From positions 1 to 64,000 of the forward strand of contig JAAANZ010000002.1 of assembly GCA_009909065.1 (NCBI GenBank): a stretch of 64,000 nt of DNA, given 5' to 3'. The position numbers and the translations under genes are program-made. The DNA comes from Alphaproteobacteria bacterium (GTDB lineage: Bacteria; Pseudomonadota; Alphaproteobacteria; Caulobacterales; Hyphomonadaceae). Under the pieces are notes generated by a model. The model saw only the letters and a program-made list of their open reading frames with translations, was not told the DNA's origin and searched no databases. Shown one piece after another: positions 47,645 through 55,194 of this stretch. Within the stretch, counting starts at the first letter, position 1. Every line of letters starts with the position of its first letter.

Positions 47645-48007
47645 TCAGTTGATCTGGAACGCGGTGTCGGCGGGCTCACCGCCCCAGATCCGCTCGAGAT
47701 TGTAGAATTCCCGGACTTCGGGCCGGAATAGGTGAATGATGAGGTCGCCAGTGTCGATCAAGACCCAGTCGGCGGTGGGCAGCCCCTCGACGCGCGCGCG
47801 TTTGCCACCAAGCTCCTTGATCCGCCGGGAAACATGATCCGCAAGCGCCGTCACATGGCGAGCCGATCGGCCGGACGCGATAATCATCTGGTCGGCAATC
47901 GTCGATTTGCCTTCAAGATCCAGGACAATGAGGTCTTCCGCCTTGTCCTGTTCCAGGGACCCGATGACCGCATCGGCAATGGTCTCCGGGTCGGGCTGCG
48001 CAGCCAC
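47645..48007 (-). CDS. rsfS: ribosome silencing factor
   Basis: A 120-residue RsfS/Iojap protein with KAEDLIVLDLEGKSTIADQMIIASGRSARHV and DWVLIDTGDLIIHLF followed by REFYNLERIWG. It binds uL14 and keeps 50S subunits from joining 30S in poor conditions. The start is uncertain: GTG 48007 has no clear ribosome site, while an in-frame CTG at 48043 is preceded by AAGAGGA. Confidence 0.93.
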   Translation of the reverse strand: MAAQPDPETIADAVIGSLEQDKAEDLIVLDLEGKSTIADQMIIASGRSARHVTALADHVSRRIKELGGKRARVEGLPTADWVLIDTGDLIIHLFRPEVREFYNLERIWGGEPADTAFQIN

Positions 48008-48118
48008 GGATGTGGCTGTTCCGCGCTGGGTCTGGGCAGTCAGTGTGGTGTCCTCTTCATTTGCTGCATACAGAGATTAACACGACTGGCCAGCGGGCTC
48101 CAGTCCCACAGCATCCTG

Positions 48119-48703
48119 TTAGAGACCCGGGCGGAACGGATTGCGTGGCCTGGCCCGCCGGCGCAGCGCCGTCGATGACGCTGGATGCCACCGCGCTGTC
48201 AGGAAGGTCCAGGCCGGTGCGGGCAGGTCCGGCAGTGACGCAGCGCTGCGCTCATCGATTCGCGCGGCCCGGAACCGCTGGGGAAACTTCGACAGGCGCG
48301 CGCGCGGCCCGGCATTCGGTCGTGCGACAGCGGCGACCGGCAGGGTGCGGGCGATCTGTGTCCAGCCGCCCCATCGATGGAAGCCGGCCAGATTGTCGGC
48401 GCCCATGACCCATACGAATCGGGCCGCCGGCGCGCGCGCCATCAGGGCGGGCACCAGATCGCGCGTGTAATTGATGCACAGATCGGACTCGATCCGCGTT
48501 ACCCGCATCCGGGGATGATCGGCCATGTCGCGGGCCGAGGCCATGCGCGCCTCGAAATCGCCGTGCGTGTCCTTGAGCGGATTGCCGCGCGCAACGATCC
48601 ACCAGACCCAGTCGAGCTGCAGGCGCCGAAGCGCCGTTTCAGCGACATGGAGGTGGCCGTCATGAGCCGGGTTGAAGCTTCCGCCGAACAGGCCGATGCG
48701 CAG
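48119..48703 (-). CDS. nadD: nicotinate-mononucleotide adenylyltransferase, start unresolved
   Basis: About 195 residues. The nucleotidyltransferase motif RIGLFGGSFNPAHDGH, the segment VARGNPLK, FVWVMGADNLAGFHRW and the terminal SSTALR identify NadD, which makes NaAD in NAD synthesis. The frame has no ATG, GTG or TTG between the motif and the proA stop; only CTG codons (48703, 48724, 48739) are available. An ATG at 48711 is one base out of frame because of a GGGG run; with one more G it would read MRGLRIGLFGG. Either a CTG start or a one-base deletion is implied. The coordinate 48703 is the last in-frame CTG and is provisional. Confidence 0.8.
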   Translation of the reverse strand: MRIGLFGGSFNPAHDGHLHVAETALRRLQLDWVWWIVARGNPLKDTHGDFEARMASARDMADHPRMRVTRIESDLCINYTRDLVPALMARAPAARFVWVMGADNLAGFHRWGGWTQIARTLPVAAVARPNAGPRARLSKFPQRFRAARIDERSAASLPDLPAPAWTFLTARWHPASSTALRRRARPRNPFRPGL

Positions 48704-48756
48704 CCCCGCATGAGGCCCGGGCAGCCGGACGGTTGCCAGGATGTCAGGGCGTGGAT

Positions 48757-50043
48757 TCAGGGCCGTGTCTGCCCGGTGCCGCGCACCACATATTTGAAAA
48801 TGGTCAGCTGTTCGGCGCCAACGGGACCGCGGGCATGGATCCGGCCCGTGGCAATGCCGATCTCCGCGCCCATTCCGAATTCGCCGCCATCGGCGAATTG
48901 CGTCGACGCATTGGCCATGACGATCGCGCTGTCAATCTCGGCGAGGAAACGCTCGCAGACCGCCTGATCCTCGGCAATGACCGAATCGGTATGTCCGGAA
49001 GAAAAGGTCCGGATATGCTGCAAGGCGCCTTCGAGCCCGTCGACAACGCGCACGCCAAGGATCGGGGCAAGGTGTTCGGTGTTCCAGTCCGCTTCGCTTG
49101 CCGGTTCCATCTCGCGACAATGCGTGCGCGCCGCCTCGTCGCCGCGCAGTTCGCAGCCGGCGTCAAGCAGGGGCCGGGCGATCCGGGGCAGCAGGTCAGC
49201 GGCGACCGACCGGTCGACCAGCAGGGTTTCCAGCGCGCCACATATGCCGGGCCGGCGCATCTTTGCATTGAAGACGACATCAATTGCCGTCTGCGGATCG
49301 GCAGATGCGTCCACATAGGCGTGGCAGATGCCTTCAAGATGGCCGATCACCGGGATCCGCGCCTCGTCCTGGACCCTGGAAACAAGGCCCCGGCCCCCGC
49401 GCGGGACGACCACGTCCATCTGCCCGTCAAGCCCGGCCAGCATATGGCCGACAGCGGCGCGGTCATTCGTCTCCACGAGCTGGACTGCATCGGCCGGCAG
49501 GCCTTCACCAGCGAGCGCATCGCGCATGGCCGCGGCGATTGCCGTGGAGGAATTGAGGCTCTCCGACCCGCAGCGCAGGATCGCCGCATTTCCCGAACGC
49601 AGGCACAGCGCGGCGGCATCGGCGGTCACGTTGGGGCGGCTCTCATAGATGATCCCGATCACGCCCAGCGGACAGGCGATGCGCGCAATATCGAGCCCGT
49701 TGGGCCGGGTCCAGCGCGCCAGTTCACGGCCAATGGGGTCGTCGAGCCCGGCAACCGTTCGAAGTCCGGCGGCCATTGCGTCAACCCGCTTGTCATCCAG
49801 GGCCAGCCTGTCCATGAGCGCTGCGTCCAGGCCCTTTTGCTGGCCAAGCTGCATGTCGACGGCGTTGGCCCTGAGGATTTCACCGCGCGCGGCATCCACC
49901 GCCGAGGCCATGGCGTTCAGGCCGCGGGTCCGCTCGGTTTCCCCGACCCGGGAGAGTTGCGAACTGGCCGCGCGGGCGCGCGCGCCCAAGCCGGCCATAT
50001 AGTCGCGCAGAGGCGTGTCTTGGGCTGTATGATCGGCAGTCAT
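48757..50043 (-). CDS. proA: gamma-glutamyl phosphate reductase
   Basis: A 428-residue aldehyde-dehydrogenase-fold enzyme. The catalytic Cys is in RRPGICGALETLL; PLGVIGIIYESRPNVTADAAALCL and VPRGGRGLV are family blocks. It reduces glutamyl-5-phosphate to the semialdehyde in proline synthesis. proB is not adjacent. It lies upstream of nadD in the usual proA-nadD-rsfS-rlmH order, and its stop falls within the possible nadD leader. Confidence 0.97.
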   Translation of the reverse strand: MTADHTAQDTPLRDYMAGLGARARAASSQLSRVGETERTRGLNAMASAVDAARGEILRANAVDMQLGQQKGLDAALMDRLALDDKRVDAMAAGLRTVAGLDDPIGRELARWTRPNGLDIARIACPLGVIGIIYESRPNVTADAAALCLRSGNAAILRCGSESLNSSTAIAAAMRDALAGEGLPADAVQLVETNDRAAVGHMLAGLDGQMDVVVPRGGRGLVSRVQDEARIPVIGHLEGICHAYVDASADPQTAIDVVFNAKMRRPGICGALETLLVDRSVAADLLPRIARPLLDAGCELRGDEAARTHCREMEPASEADWNTEHLAPILGVRVVDGLEGALQHIRTFSSGHTDSVIAEDQAVCERFLAEIDSAIVMANASTQFADGGEFGMGAEIGIATGRIHARGPVGAEQLTIFKYVVRGTGQTRP

Positions 50044-50090
50044 GGTGACTATTCGTGCCCTAAAGCCGCGCGCGCTGCAATATCGCCGGC

Positions 50091-51323
50091 CTAATTCCCG
50101 GCCCGATCACCCGGCTTCATGAGCCCGGGCAGGCCGGAACGGGTCGCGCTGGCCTGGCTGGCCAACGCCCCGCGCAGCCAGGGCAGGCGGTCCGCCGCGC
50201 CGAGTGCAAGTCCACGCAAAGGCTTCAGGACGGGATTCTCGTTGGAATACAGCCGGTCGATCGCATCCATGCCCAGCGCCGTCAGCGTGTCATCGAAGCG
50301 CCGTTTGCGGCGATAATCCTCCAGCTGGTTTGCCGCCCCCGGGTCGAGCCCGCAACGCACCGCCTGGCTGGCGAGTTCCGCAAGGACCGCCACATCCTTG
50401 AAGCCGAGATTGAGGCCCTGCCCGGCCAGGGGATTGATGCGGTGGGCCGCGTCACCCACCAGCGCGACACGCCCGGCGATCATGTCGCGCGCGATCTGGA
50501 GCCTCAGTGGGTAGGCTGAGACAGGCCCGTCAAGCCGCATCCTGCCGGCGAAATCGGCAAAGCGGTGATTGAGTTCGGCCTCGATCTCTTCGGCTGTGCG
50601 CCTGGCAAGCGCCTCGGCCGCGCCCGATTTCATGTACCAGGCCAGGTTGGCGCGATCCCCTGTCAGCGGTAGGGTGGCAAACGGGCCCTCCGGCGTGAAA
50701 AGCTGCCGGGCAATCCCGTCATGAGGCCTGTCGAGCGCGACATTCGCCGCGAAGACGGATTTGCCATATTCCCGCCCCTCCACGCCGATGCCTGCCGCGG
50801 TGCGCACGGGCGAATTAACGCCGTCGCATCCGGCCAGGAGGCGCGCCTCGATCACCCGGCCATTCTGCAGGGCGATGCTGACGCCGCCCTCGACGGGCTC
50901 ATAGTTTTCGAAAAGGGCCGGCCGTAGCCGCTTGAGACGGGTCTCCTCGGCCACCGCCGCATCCAGCGCCGTCTGAAGAGTCTCGGCCTCGATCATCCAG
51001 CCGAGCGTGTTCCCGTCGCCGCCGCCCGGAGGAATATCGGCTGCCGAGAAAAGCACCGAAGGCGCTCCAAACCCGTGCGAGCCGTCTGTGGCTTCAAGCC
51101 CGTTGAGGGGCTGGATATCCGCCCGGTCAATTCGCGCCGTGACTACGGCGGATTCAAGCAGGTGCCAGCTGCCCCGCACCACGGCGTAATTGCGTGTGTC
51201 CGCCCGCGCCGGAAGATCCGTCGGGCGGGCATCGACCAGCACCGTGTCGAGACCGTTCGCCGCGCAGACAAGGGCCAGCGTGCTTCCGGCCGGACCGGCG
51301 CCGATAATCGCGAGATCGTGCAT
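50091..51323 (-). CDS. UbiH/UbiF-type FAD-dependent ubiquinone hydroxylase
   Basis: A 410-residue flavin monooxygenase. The FAD dinucleotide motif is IIGAGPAGSTLALVCA at the start, and GRVALVGDAAHRINPLAGQGLNLGFKD is the second FAD signature, characteristic of the UbiH/COQ6 family. It probably hydroxylates the ubiquinone ring; the ring position cannot be assigned from sequence. It is 47 bases from proA on the same strand. Confidence 0.88.
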   Translation of the reverse strand: MHDLAIIGAGPAGSTLALVCAANGLDTVLVDARPTDLPARADTRNYAVVRGSWHLLESAVVTARIDRADIQPLNGLEATDGSHGFGAPSVLFSAADIPPGGGDGNTLGWMIEAETLQTALDAAVAEETRLKRLRPALFENYEPVEGGVSIALQNGRVIEARLLAGCDGVNSPVRTAAGIGVEGREYGKSVFAANVALDRPHDGIARQLFTPEGPFATLPLTGDRANLAWYMKSGAAEALARRTAEEIEAELNHRFADFAGRMRLDGPVSAYPLRLQIARDMIAGRVALVGDAAHRINPLAGQGLNLGFKDVAVLAELASQAVRCGLDPGAANQLEDYRRKRRFDDTLTALGMDAIDRLYSNENPVLKPLRGLALGAADRLPWLRGALASQASATRSGLPGLMKPGDRAGN

Positions 51324-51495
51324 GGCGGAGCCTGCTCAAGCCTTCTTTGGGAGACAAGACGTAGCCCTGAAAGGTCTCCCCGTCCAGCGCTGTCCAATTT
51401 TCGGGCGGACGCGCCAAGCGCTGCCCAAGAATCCGGCAAGCGCGACTCGATTCTCGGGTCAGCGCTGATCTGCCCTGCCGCGATGATTAAGCAAC

Positions 51496-51511
51496 TGCAA
51501 CATGCCCGCCA
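51496..51511 (-). promoter_or_regulatory. sigma-54-like promoter motif in the ubiH-amt spacer
   Basis: TGGCGGGCATGTTGCA on the minus strand fits TGGCRYR-N4-TTGCW apart from one base, with correct -24/-12 spacing. It points toward the ubiH-type gene, not toward amt. The remainder of the 245-bp spacer (51324-51568) shows nothing else clear. Confidence 0.3.
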
Positions 51512-51568
51512 CGGGGAAAACGAGCAGGCCCCCTGAACTTCATGCCTTGTGACGGGAGAAACAGACTG

Positions 51569-52903
51569 ATGCGAGTATTGATGAAACAGACCGGCCGCCT
51601 GGCGGCGATGGCTTCGGCAGCCATCGTGTCCGCGGGCATGGCCCATGGCCAGGAGGCAACGGTCGAGGAAAGGCTGGCGGCGCTTGAAGGCAGTGCCAGC
51701 GGTTATGTCGACAATTCCTATCTGTTCCTGATTTCGGGACTGGTGGTGATGTTCATGGCGGCCGGCTTCTGCATGCTGGAATCCGGCCTGGTGCGCTCCA
51801 AGAATGCGGCGATGCAGTCCACGAAGAATATTGCCCTCTTCTCCGTTGCCGGCCTGATGTTTTATCTGATCGGTTACCAGATCCTGTATCCGTCGAGCTG
51901 GATCATCGAGAATTATCTGGGCATGCCCGCCATCTGGGCGCCCGGCGATCTGGCAACGTCTGACGGGGGATACGCGTCCAGTTCCGACTGGTATTTCCAG
52001 ATGGTCTTCGTGGCGACCGCCGCCTCCATTGTATCGGGCACCGTGGCCGAACGCGTCCGCATCTGGCCTTTCCTGATATTCACCGCCTTCCTGACCGGGA
52101 TCATCTATCCCATTCAGTGCTCCTGGCAGTGGGGTGAGGGCTGGCTCTATGACATGGGCTTTTCCGATTTTGCCGGCTCGACGCTGGTGCACTCTGTCGG
52201 CGGCTGGGCCGCGCTTGTCGGCGCCATCGTGATCGGGCCGCGCACCGGCAAGTATTTCGGCAAGGCGGTCAATCCGATGCCCGGTTCGAATATTCCGCTG
52301 GCCGCGCTGGGCACCTTCATCCTCTGGTTCGGCTGGTTCGGCTTCAATGGCGGTTCGCAGCTGGCGGCCGGCGGCGTGGAGAATATCAACTCGGTCGCGA
52401 AGATCTTCGTCAACACCAACATGGCCGCGGTCGGCGGCGTCCTGGCGGCCATGATCCTCACGGCCGCGCTTTACAAGGGCAAGATCGACTCGACCATGGC
52501 GTTCAACGGAGCGATTGGCGGGCTCGTTTCCATCACGGCCGAGCCGTTGACCCCGGCCGTGTGGCAGTCCGTGCTGATCGGCGGCATTGGCGGTGTCCTC
52601 GTCGTGCTGACGGTCCCGATGCTCGACCGGTTCAAGATTGACGATGTCGTCGGCGCGATCCCGGCTCACCTGGTCTGCGGCATCTGGGGCACGCTGGCGG
52701 TGCCGATCACCAATACCGGCACGAGCTTCCTCACCCAGCTGATCGGCGTGGTTGCCATCGGGGCCTTCGTGGTCGTCATGTCGGCCATTGGCTGGTTCCT
52801 CCTGAAGCTCACCCTCGGCGTGCGCGCCAGCGAAGAAGAGGAAATGGAAGGCCTCGACAAGACGGAAATCGGCCTCGAAGCCTATCCCGAATTTGCCTCC
52901 TGA
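51569..52903 (+). CDS. amt: ammonium transporter (Amt/MEP/Rh)
   Basis: A 444-residue protein with a signal peptide (about 1-26) and eleven predicted membrane helices. STLVHSVGGWAALVGA holds the first pore His, and AIPAHLVCGIWGTLAV the second; DFAGSTLVH and FNGAIGGLVSITA are family blocks. It conducts ammonium across the inner membrane. ATG 51569 has GGGAG 10 bases upstream. The usual partner glnK is not adjacent. A strong terminator follows. Confidence 0.95.
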   Translation: MRVLMKQTGRLAAMASAAIVSAGMAHGQEATVEERLAALEGSASGYVDNSYLFLISGLVVMFMAAGFCMLESGLVRSKNAAMQSTKNIALFSVAGLMFYLIGYQILYPSSWIIENYLGMPAIWAPGDLATSDGGYASSSDWYFQMVFVATAASIVSGTVAERVRIWPFLIFTAFLTGIIYPIQCSWQWGEGWLYDMGFSDFAGSTLVHSVGGWAALVGAIVIGPRTGKYFGKAVNPMPGSNIPLAALGTFILWFGWFGFNGGSQLAAGGVENINSVAKIFVNTNMAAVGGVLAAMILTAALYKGKIDSTMAFNGAIGGLVSITAEPLTPAVWQSVLIGGIGGVLVVLTVPMLDRFKIDDVVGAIPAHLVCGIWGTLAVPITNTGTSFLTQLIGVVAIGAFVVVMSAIGWFLLKLTLGVRASEEEEMEGLDKTEIGLEAYPEFAS

Positions 52904-52946
52904 TCCGGGCGGCGGACCGTGCGGGCCGCCATCACCGGCCCGAACC

Positions 52947-52982
52947 GGCCCCGGCAGCGCGGAAGCTGCCGGGGCCTTTTTG
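52947..52982 (+). terminator. Rho-independent terminator of amt
   Basis: A perfect 12-bp GC stem (52947-52958 with 52965-52976, loop GCGGAA) is followed by TTTTT, 43 bases after the amt stop. Confidence 0.9.
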
Positions 52983-53113
52983 TCTGGCATCTGAATGTTA
53001 GGCAACGAACCGCGGCACAATTGCCCCATTTACGCCCTGTTTTCGTATTGCGTGCGTGATTACCTCATGCCCGAGCAGACATGAGTCGCCCGATATTGAG
53101 AACGGAGCCGCGG

Positions 53114-54034
53114 ATGCTTTCGACATTCCTGACGCTTGCCGCGATGCAGGCGGGCAGCCTCAACCTCCCGATCCTGGCGCCGGCCCCTCCGGCCGCGACG
53201 GTCGAGACCGACGTGTCAGGCGAGGCGTCCGGCCCCGTCCGCGACACCGCACGGCCCGGCGAAGCCGACGCGCCAGTGGTCCGGGTTCAGGGCGAAAAGG
53301 ACGAACGGGGGTCGGGTGGCGCGGAAAGAGAGTCATCAGGCACCGTGCCAACCGGGCCTGACACAGCGCAATCCGCGCCGGACACGTCCAATCCGCCCGC
53401 CGGCGAGACGCAGGGCGGCGATGCGCCGGCCCGTGCGCAGCTGATCGATCCGCCTCGCGCGCCTGCGGCCCTCTCGCCCACGGAGCGCCGGGCGACCGTC
53501 AAGGCCGCGAGCGAGGCGCTTTCGCGGGTGGAAACGGCGACAGGACGGTTTGTCCAGGTGGACGCCAGCGGCCAGCTCACCGAAGGCAGCTTTGCCCTGA
53601 AGCGTCCGGGCCGCATGCGTTTCGATTATGACGCGCCGACCCCGCTTCTCATTGCGGCGGACGGGGCCACTGTCGCCATCCGCGACAATGAGCTGGAGAC
53701 CGTCGACCGTGTTCCCCTCGCCTCGACGCCGCTCGGGCTCATCCTCGATGATGATCTGGATTTCGAGAAAGAGGCCGAGATTCTCGATGTGCGCAAGGCC
53801 AATGGCGTCGTCTCGGTATCTCTGCGCGACCGCACGGGCGAGGCTGAGGGCACGCTGACGCTGATCTTCGATGCCGGCAGCTACCAGCTGGTCAGCTGGC
53901 GCGCGGAAGACCCCAGCGGCGGCACGACAACCGTGCGTCTCAGCAATGTGCGCACGGGCGTTTCGCTCAATCCGCGCCTGTTCATCGTCGAGGATTTCGA
54001 GGATGACGAGGATGATCGCGGGCGCCGACGCTAG
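53114..54034 (+). CDS. LolA-like outer-membrane lipoprotein carrier with long N-terminal extension
   Basis: A 306-residue protein. The first 20 residues are a weak signal-like segment. Residues about 25-125 are rich in Pro, Ala, Gly, Asp and Glu and probably unstructured. From about 140 on it is a LolA fold: SRVETATGRFVQVDASGQL, GSFALKRPGRMRFDYD, LGLILDDD. LolA ferries lipoproteins across the periplasm; the usual protein is about 200 residues, so the extension is unusual. ATG 53114 has GGAG before it. xthA follows, a common pairing. Confidence 0.8.
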   Translation: MLSTFLTLAAMQAGSLNLPILAPAPPAATVETDVSGEASGPVRDTARPGEADAPVVRVQGEKDERGSGGAERESSGTVPTGPDTAQSAPDTSNPPAGETQGGDAPARAQLIDPPRAPAALSPTERRATVKAASEALSRVETATGRFVQVDASGQLTEGSFALKRPGRMRFDYDAPTPLLIAADGATVAIRDNELETVDRVPLASTPLGLILDDDLDFEKEAEILDVRKANGVVSVSLRDRTGEAEGTLTLIFDAGSYQLVSWRAEDPSGGTTTVRLSNVRTGVSLNPRLFIVEDFEDDEDDRGRRR

Positions 54035-54211
54035 GCACGGGCGATTGTGTCGCGGTCACACGCAAGCGGATAAACAATTGTTTACTTGAAAATCATGCCA
54101 GCAGTGACATCTTTGCAACTGTAGAGACGACGAAACCCACGGATTTCCCCGACCGTGGCTCTCTCTACCACCGGTCCCTTCCCCTCCCGGTGAAAGACGC
54201 ATCGCGTCACC

Positions 54212-54246
54212 AGCGCCCGAGCATTCCCCCCCCGTGCTCGGGCGCT
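54212..54246. terminator. 12-bp hairpin in the lolA-xthA spacer
   Basis: AGCGCCCGAGCA (54212-54223) pairs perfectly with TGCTCGGGCGCT (54235-54246). The T-run after it is weak. It is in a 263-bp spacer (54035-54297) that also has a CCACGG/CCGTGG pair near 54136-54155. Termination or a small RNA are both possible. Confidence 0.45.
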
Positions 54247-54297
54247 TTGGTGTCCGGTGCTTTCCTTTTCGCGCTCCGTCATTTACAGGCTCGGCGC

Positions 54298-55110
54298 ATG
54301 CCGGCTATCAGACTTGTCTCCTGGAACATCAATTCCGTGCGTCTTCGCGCGCCGAATATCGCCCGGTTTGTCGAAGAGCATCGCCCCGACGTGGTCTGCC
54401 TTCAGGAAACCAAGTGCCGTGATGGGGAATTTCCCGGAAAGGCCTTCGCGGAGATGGGCCTGCCGCACCTCCTGGTGTACGGACAGGGGGGCGGCCATCA
54501 TGGCGTGGCCATTGCCTCGCGCCTGCCGCTTGAGCCGGTCGCCGCGCCCGACCTGTGCCGGGAAGGCCATGCCCGCGTGATCGGCGCACGCGTCGGCGGT
54601 TTCGAGCTGCACAATATTTACCTGCCGGCCGGGGGCGACGTGCCCGATGCCGAGGCCAATGAGAAATTCGCCCACAAGCTGGATTTTCTCGAGGCTATGG
54701 GCCGCGCCTATGCAGCCTTGCGCGACACCGACGGACCGCCGCGCCTCCTGCTTGGTGATCTCAATGTCGCGCCGCATGAAAATGATGTCTGGTCGCACAG
54801 GCAGATGTTGAAAACCGTCTCTCACACGCCGGTGGAGACAGATGCGCTGGAATCGGCGCGCCGGGCCGGCGGCTTCACCGATATTGCCCGGCAGGTTCAT
54901 CCCGACGAGCAGAAACTCTTCACCTGGTGGAGCTATCGCGCGCGGGACTGGGCGGCGTCCAATCGCGGCCGGCGGCTGGATCATATCTGGACCGACCCGG
55001 CGGCGACCCAACGCGCCGAAGCGGAAAGCTATCGCATCCATGTCGGCTATCGCGGCGGCTGGAAGCCGTCCGACCATGCCCCCGTGAGCCTCGTGCTCCG
55101 GGGCGACTGA
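54298..55110 (+). CDS. xthA: exodeoxyribonuclease III
   Basis: A 270-residue AP endonuclease of the EEP fold. SWNINSVR, CLQETKC with the metal-binding Glu, HNIYLPAGGD, LLGDLNVAPHENDVW and GGWKPSDHAPV with the catalytic Asp-His are all present. It cuts at abasic sites and degrades 3' ends. ATG 54298 gives the family start MPAIRLVSWNINSVR; the open frame upstream crosses the hairpin and is not coding. Confidence 0.97.
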   Translation: MPAIRLVSWNINSVRLRAPNIARFVEEHRPDVVCLQETKCRDGEFPGKAFAEMGLPHLLVYGQGGGHHGVAIASRLPLEPVAAPDLCREGHARVIGARVGGFELHNIYLPAGGDVPDAEANEKFAHKLDFLEAMGRAYAALRDTDGPPRLLLGDLNVAPHENDVWSHRQMLKTVSHTPVETDALESARRAGGFTDIARQVHPDEQKLFTWWSYRARDWAASNRGRRLDHIWTDPAATQRAEAESYRIHVGYRGGWKPSDHAPVSLVLRGD

Positions 55111-55194
55111 CGCTTCAGGCGTTAAACTTTTCGAAAGCCGCTTCCCGTTTAACGCGAATACTACCAGAAGCTGCATTCGTTCAGGGAGGCGAGA

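Noticed and set aside
48499-48711. 70-residue frame from ATG 48711
   Set aside because: It is the nadD 5' region read one base out of frame; no conserved motif in that frame.
51143-53029. 628-codon open frame antisense to amt
   Set aside because: Shadow frame with His/Asp/Arg-rich low-complexity text and no recognisable fold.
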